In this document: in pieces, positions 7,428 through 7,902 of the stretch | How positions within the stretch are numbered: position 1 is the stretch's first letter | How the letters are laid out: each line of letters starts with the position of its first letter | Source of the DNA: Candidatus Neoflavobacterium equi | GTDB taxonomy: Bacteria; Bacteroidota; Bacteroidia; Flavobacteriales; Flavobacteriaceae | DNA: 7,902 nucleotides | NCBI GenBank assembly: GCA_018065745.1 | Contig: JAGHSS010000389.1 | Span: forward strand, 1 to 7,902 | Direction: 5' to 3' | Notes under the pieces: generated by a model | What the model saw: only the letters and a program-made list of their open reading frames with translations | Database searches by the model: none | Told to the model about the DNA's origin: nothing | Translations under genes and position numbers: made by a program

Positions 7428-7434
7428 CAAAATA
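7428..7434 (-). promoter_or_regulatory. Weak -7-like box upstream of the monooxygenase gene
   Basis: On the minus strand the sequence TATTTTG lies 20 bp before the ATG at 7407 and 32 bp before the ATG at 7395. It is one base short of the TAnnTTTG consensus, and no good -33 TTG is seen at the right spacing. It is listed because it sits just downstream of the palindrome at 7443-7461. Confidence 0.25.
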
Positions 7435-7442
7435 AGAACAAG

Positions 7443-7461
7443 CAAGTAAAATTGTTACTTG
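7443..7461. promoter_or_regulatory. Interrupted palindrome, candidate operator of the monooxygenase/exporter unit
   Basis: CAAGTAA and TTACTTG form a perfect 7-bp inverted repeat around a 5-nt centre (AATTG). It lies 35-53 bases upstream of the 7407 ATG and immediately upstream of the weak -7-like box, so it would cover the -33 region. The size and symmetry suit a dimeric repressor such as the MarR or HxlR types that often control flavin oxidoreductases, but no regulator gene is in the window. It lacks a U-tract on either strand and so is not a convincing terminator. Confidence 0.4.
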
Positions 7462-7637
7462 TTAATTGCGGAATGTCACTTGTGGAATGTTATTGCTGCA
7501 TTTTAATAAGTTTGTTTTTGTATATAAAAAGTAGGGATGTATTATGTGATATATTGTTTAGTTATATAACATAGATATAGGAGTGCATTAAATAACTACA
7601 TCATTTGTTATATATGTTTCAAGTGTATATATCAGTG
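7462..7637. other. AT-rich non-coding stretch upstream of the minus-strand unit
   Basis: No open frame of useful length or RNA gene is visible. The stretch holds a short direct repeat GGAATGT (7470-7476 and 7484-7490, 14-bp period), a TTCCACAA on the minus strand within 7480-7488 that matches the motif repeated later on the plus strand, and a 10-bp palindrome GTTATATAAC at 7561-7570. None has an assignable function. Confidence 0.5.
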
Positions 7638-7657
7638 CCACAAAACATTTCTATAAT

Positions 7658-7697
7658 CTACTTCCACAAACCACTTCCAAAAACTACTTCCACAAAC
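7658..7697 (+). repeat. Cluster of CTTCCACAAAC short direct repeats
   Basis: CTACTTCCACAAAC occurs at 7658-7671 and again at 7684-7697, with a variant CACTTCCAAAAAC between them at 7672-7684. The same 14-mer returns with one extra A at 7754-7768. This looks like a minisatellite growing by slippage or unequal exchange next to the 66-bp units. Confidence 0.7.
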
Positions 7698-7714
7698 AAA
7701 TCAACCAACAATTG

Positions 7715-7754
7715 ATGCTTCGACAGGATCAGCATGACACGGCGTTCCACAAAC
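7715..7754 (+). repeat. 66-bp array, copy 1 (diverged)
   Basis: The core CTTCGACAGGATCAGCATGACACGG is at 7718-7742, with one difference from copies 2 and 3 (A for C at 7728). It has an internal 5-bp stem, ATGCT (7715-7719) with AGCAT (7731-7735). It lacks the outer CCGTGTC arm found in the other copies, and its right flank is two bases shorter before TTCCACAAAC. Confidence 0.8.
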
Positions 7755-7767
7755 TACTTCCACAAAA

Positions 7768-7822
7768 CATTTCCGTGTTTATACTTCGACAGGCTCAGCA
7801 TGACACGGTGTATTCCACAAAC
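7768..7822 (+). repeat. 66-bp array, copy 2
   Basis: This 55-bp stretch is identical to copy 3 except for T at 7779 in place of C at 7845. The core is at 7784-7808. An outer inverted repeat CCGTGT (7773-7778) / ACACGG (7803-7808) can extend by a G-U pair at the variable base if transcribed from the plus strand. Confidence 0.9.
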
Positions 7823-7833
7823 CAAACACAAAC

Positions 7834-7888
7834 CATTTCCGTGTCTATACTTCGACAGGCTCAGCATGACACGGTGTATTCCACAAAC
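7834..7888 (+). repeat. 66-bp array, copy 3
   Basis: The core is at 7850-7874, flanked by a perfect 7-bp inverted repeat CCGTGTC (7839-7845) / GACACGG (7868-7874) around a 22-nt interior. The right flank ends in ATTCCACAAAC, and a further GATCCACAAAC follows at 7891-7901, suggesting the array continues beyond the window. Confidence 0.9.
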
Positions 7889-7902
7889 ATGATCCACAAA
7901 CG

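Larger units (their letters stand above)
7638..7902. repeat. Intergenic repeat region: 66-bp tandem units and CTTCCACAAAC motifs, truncated by the window end
   Basis: The whole end of the window is built from two kinds of repeat: a 25-bp core present three times at an exact 66-bp period, and a short TTCCACAAAC motif that fills the spaces. CCACAAA occurs at 7638 (as CCACAAAACATTTC), 7664, 7691, 7747, 7760, 7815, 7881 and 7894. The region contains no gene. It continues to the last base, so its full size is unknown. Confidence 0.85.

Noticed and set aside
7561..7570. GTTATATAAC perfect palindrome as an operator
   Set aside because: A 10-bp A/T-rich palindrome is expected by chance in such AT-rich DNA, and it is about 150 bp from the nearest gene start.
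7715..7902. CRISPR array
   Set aside because: The spacing is regular, but the sequence between cores is itself repeated (copies 2 and 3 match over 55 of 66 positions with one difference), so there are no unique spacers, and no cas gene is present.
7638..7902. Replication origin with DnaA boxes
   Set aside because: The CCACAAA motifs resemble only part of TTATCCACA, and no DUE-like element or origin-linked gene (dnaA, dnaN, parAB) is in the window.

Overview
The window is AT-rich bacterial chromosomal DNA. It most likely comes from a member of the Bacteroidota, probably a marine-type Flavobacteriaceae. This rests on the recognisable families (a long single-span AsmA/DUF748-like protein, a YhbW-type flavin monooxygenase, a YdfG-type SDR, a YchJ-type SEC-C protein), the scarcity of purine-rich Shine-Dalgarno sites before the genes, one good match to the Bacteroidota -7 promoter box (TAnnTTTG), and a terminal repeat of the CTTCGACAGGCTCAGCATGAC type that I recall as common in this phylum. 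The species cannot be named from the sequence.

Layout. Positions 3-65 may be the tail of an upstream gene. Two plus-strand genes follow: an ATP-cone/Mrr-like nuclease fusion (157-984) and a small YchJ-family protein (1013-1381). They converge on four minus-strand genes across a strong hairpin (1382-1414) that can terminate transcription from both sides. Read in their own direction, the minus-strand genes form two probable transcription units. The first is a luciferase-like monooxygenase (7395-6391) followed after a 13-bp gap by an ABC exporter half-transporter (6377-4593), ending in a hairpin plus U-tract that overlaps the exporter's stop codon. The second is a large AsmA-like membrane-anchored protein (4504-2216) followed by a short-chain dehydrogenase (2166-1417), ending at the shared bidirectional hairpin.

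The last ~500 bases (7408-7902) hold no gene. The part next to the monooxygenase carries an interrupted palindrome where an operator would sit. The distal part is a repeat region: three copies of a CTTCGACAGG(C/A)TCAGCATGACACGG core spaced exactly 66 bp apart, embedded in many copies of a short CTTCCACAAAC motif, and running off the window end.

Most of the window is ordinary housekeeping or accessory gene content. The points worth a second look are the ATP-cone/nuclease fusion, the 66-bp repeat array with its apparent stem swap, and the palindrome before the monooxygenase/exporter unit. I see no methyltransferase, transposase, integrase, CRISPR array, toxin-antitoxin pair or tRNA, and I do not claim a new defence system.
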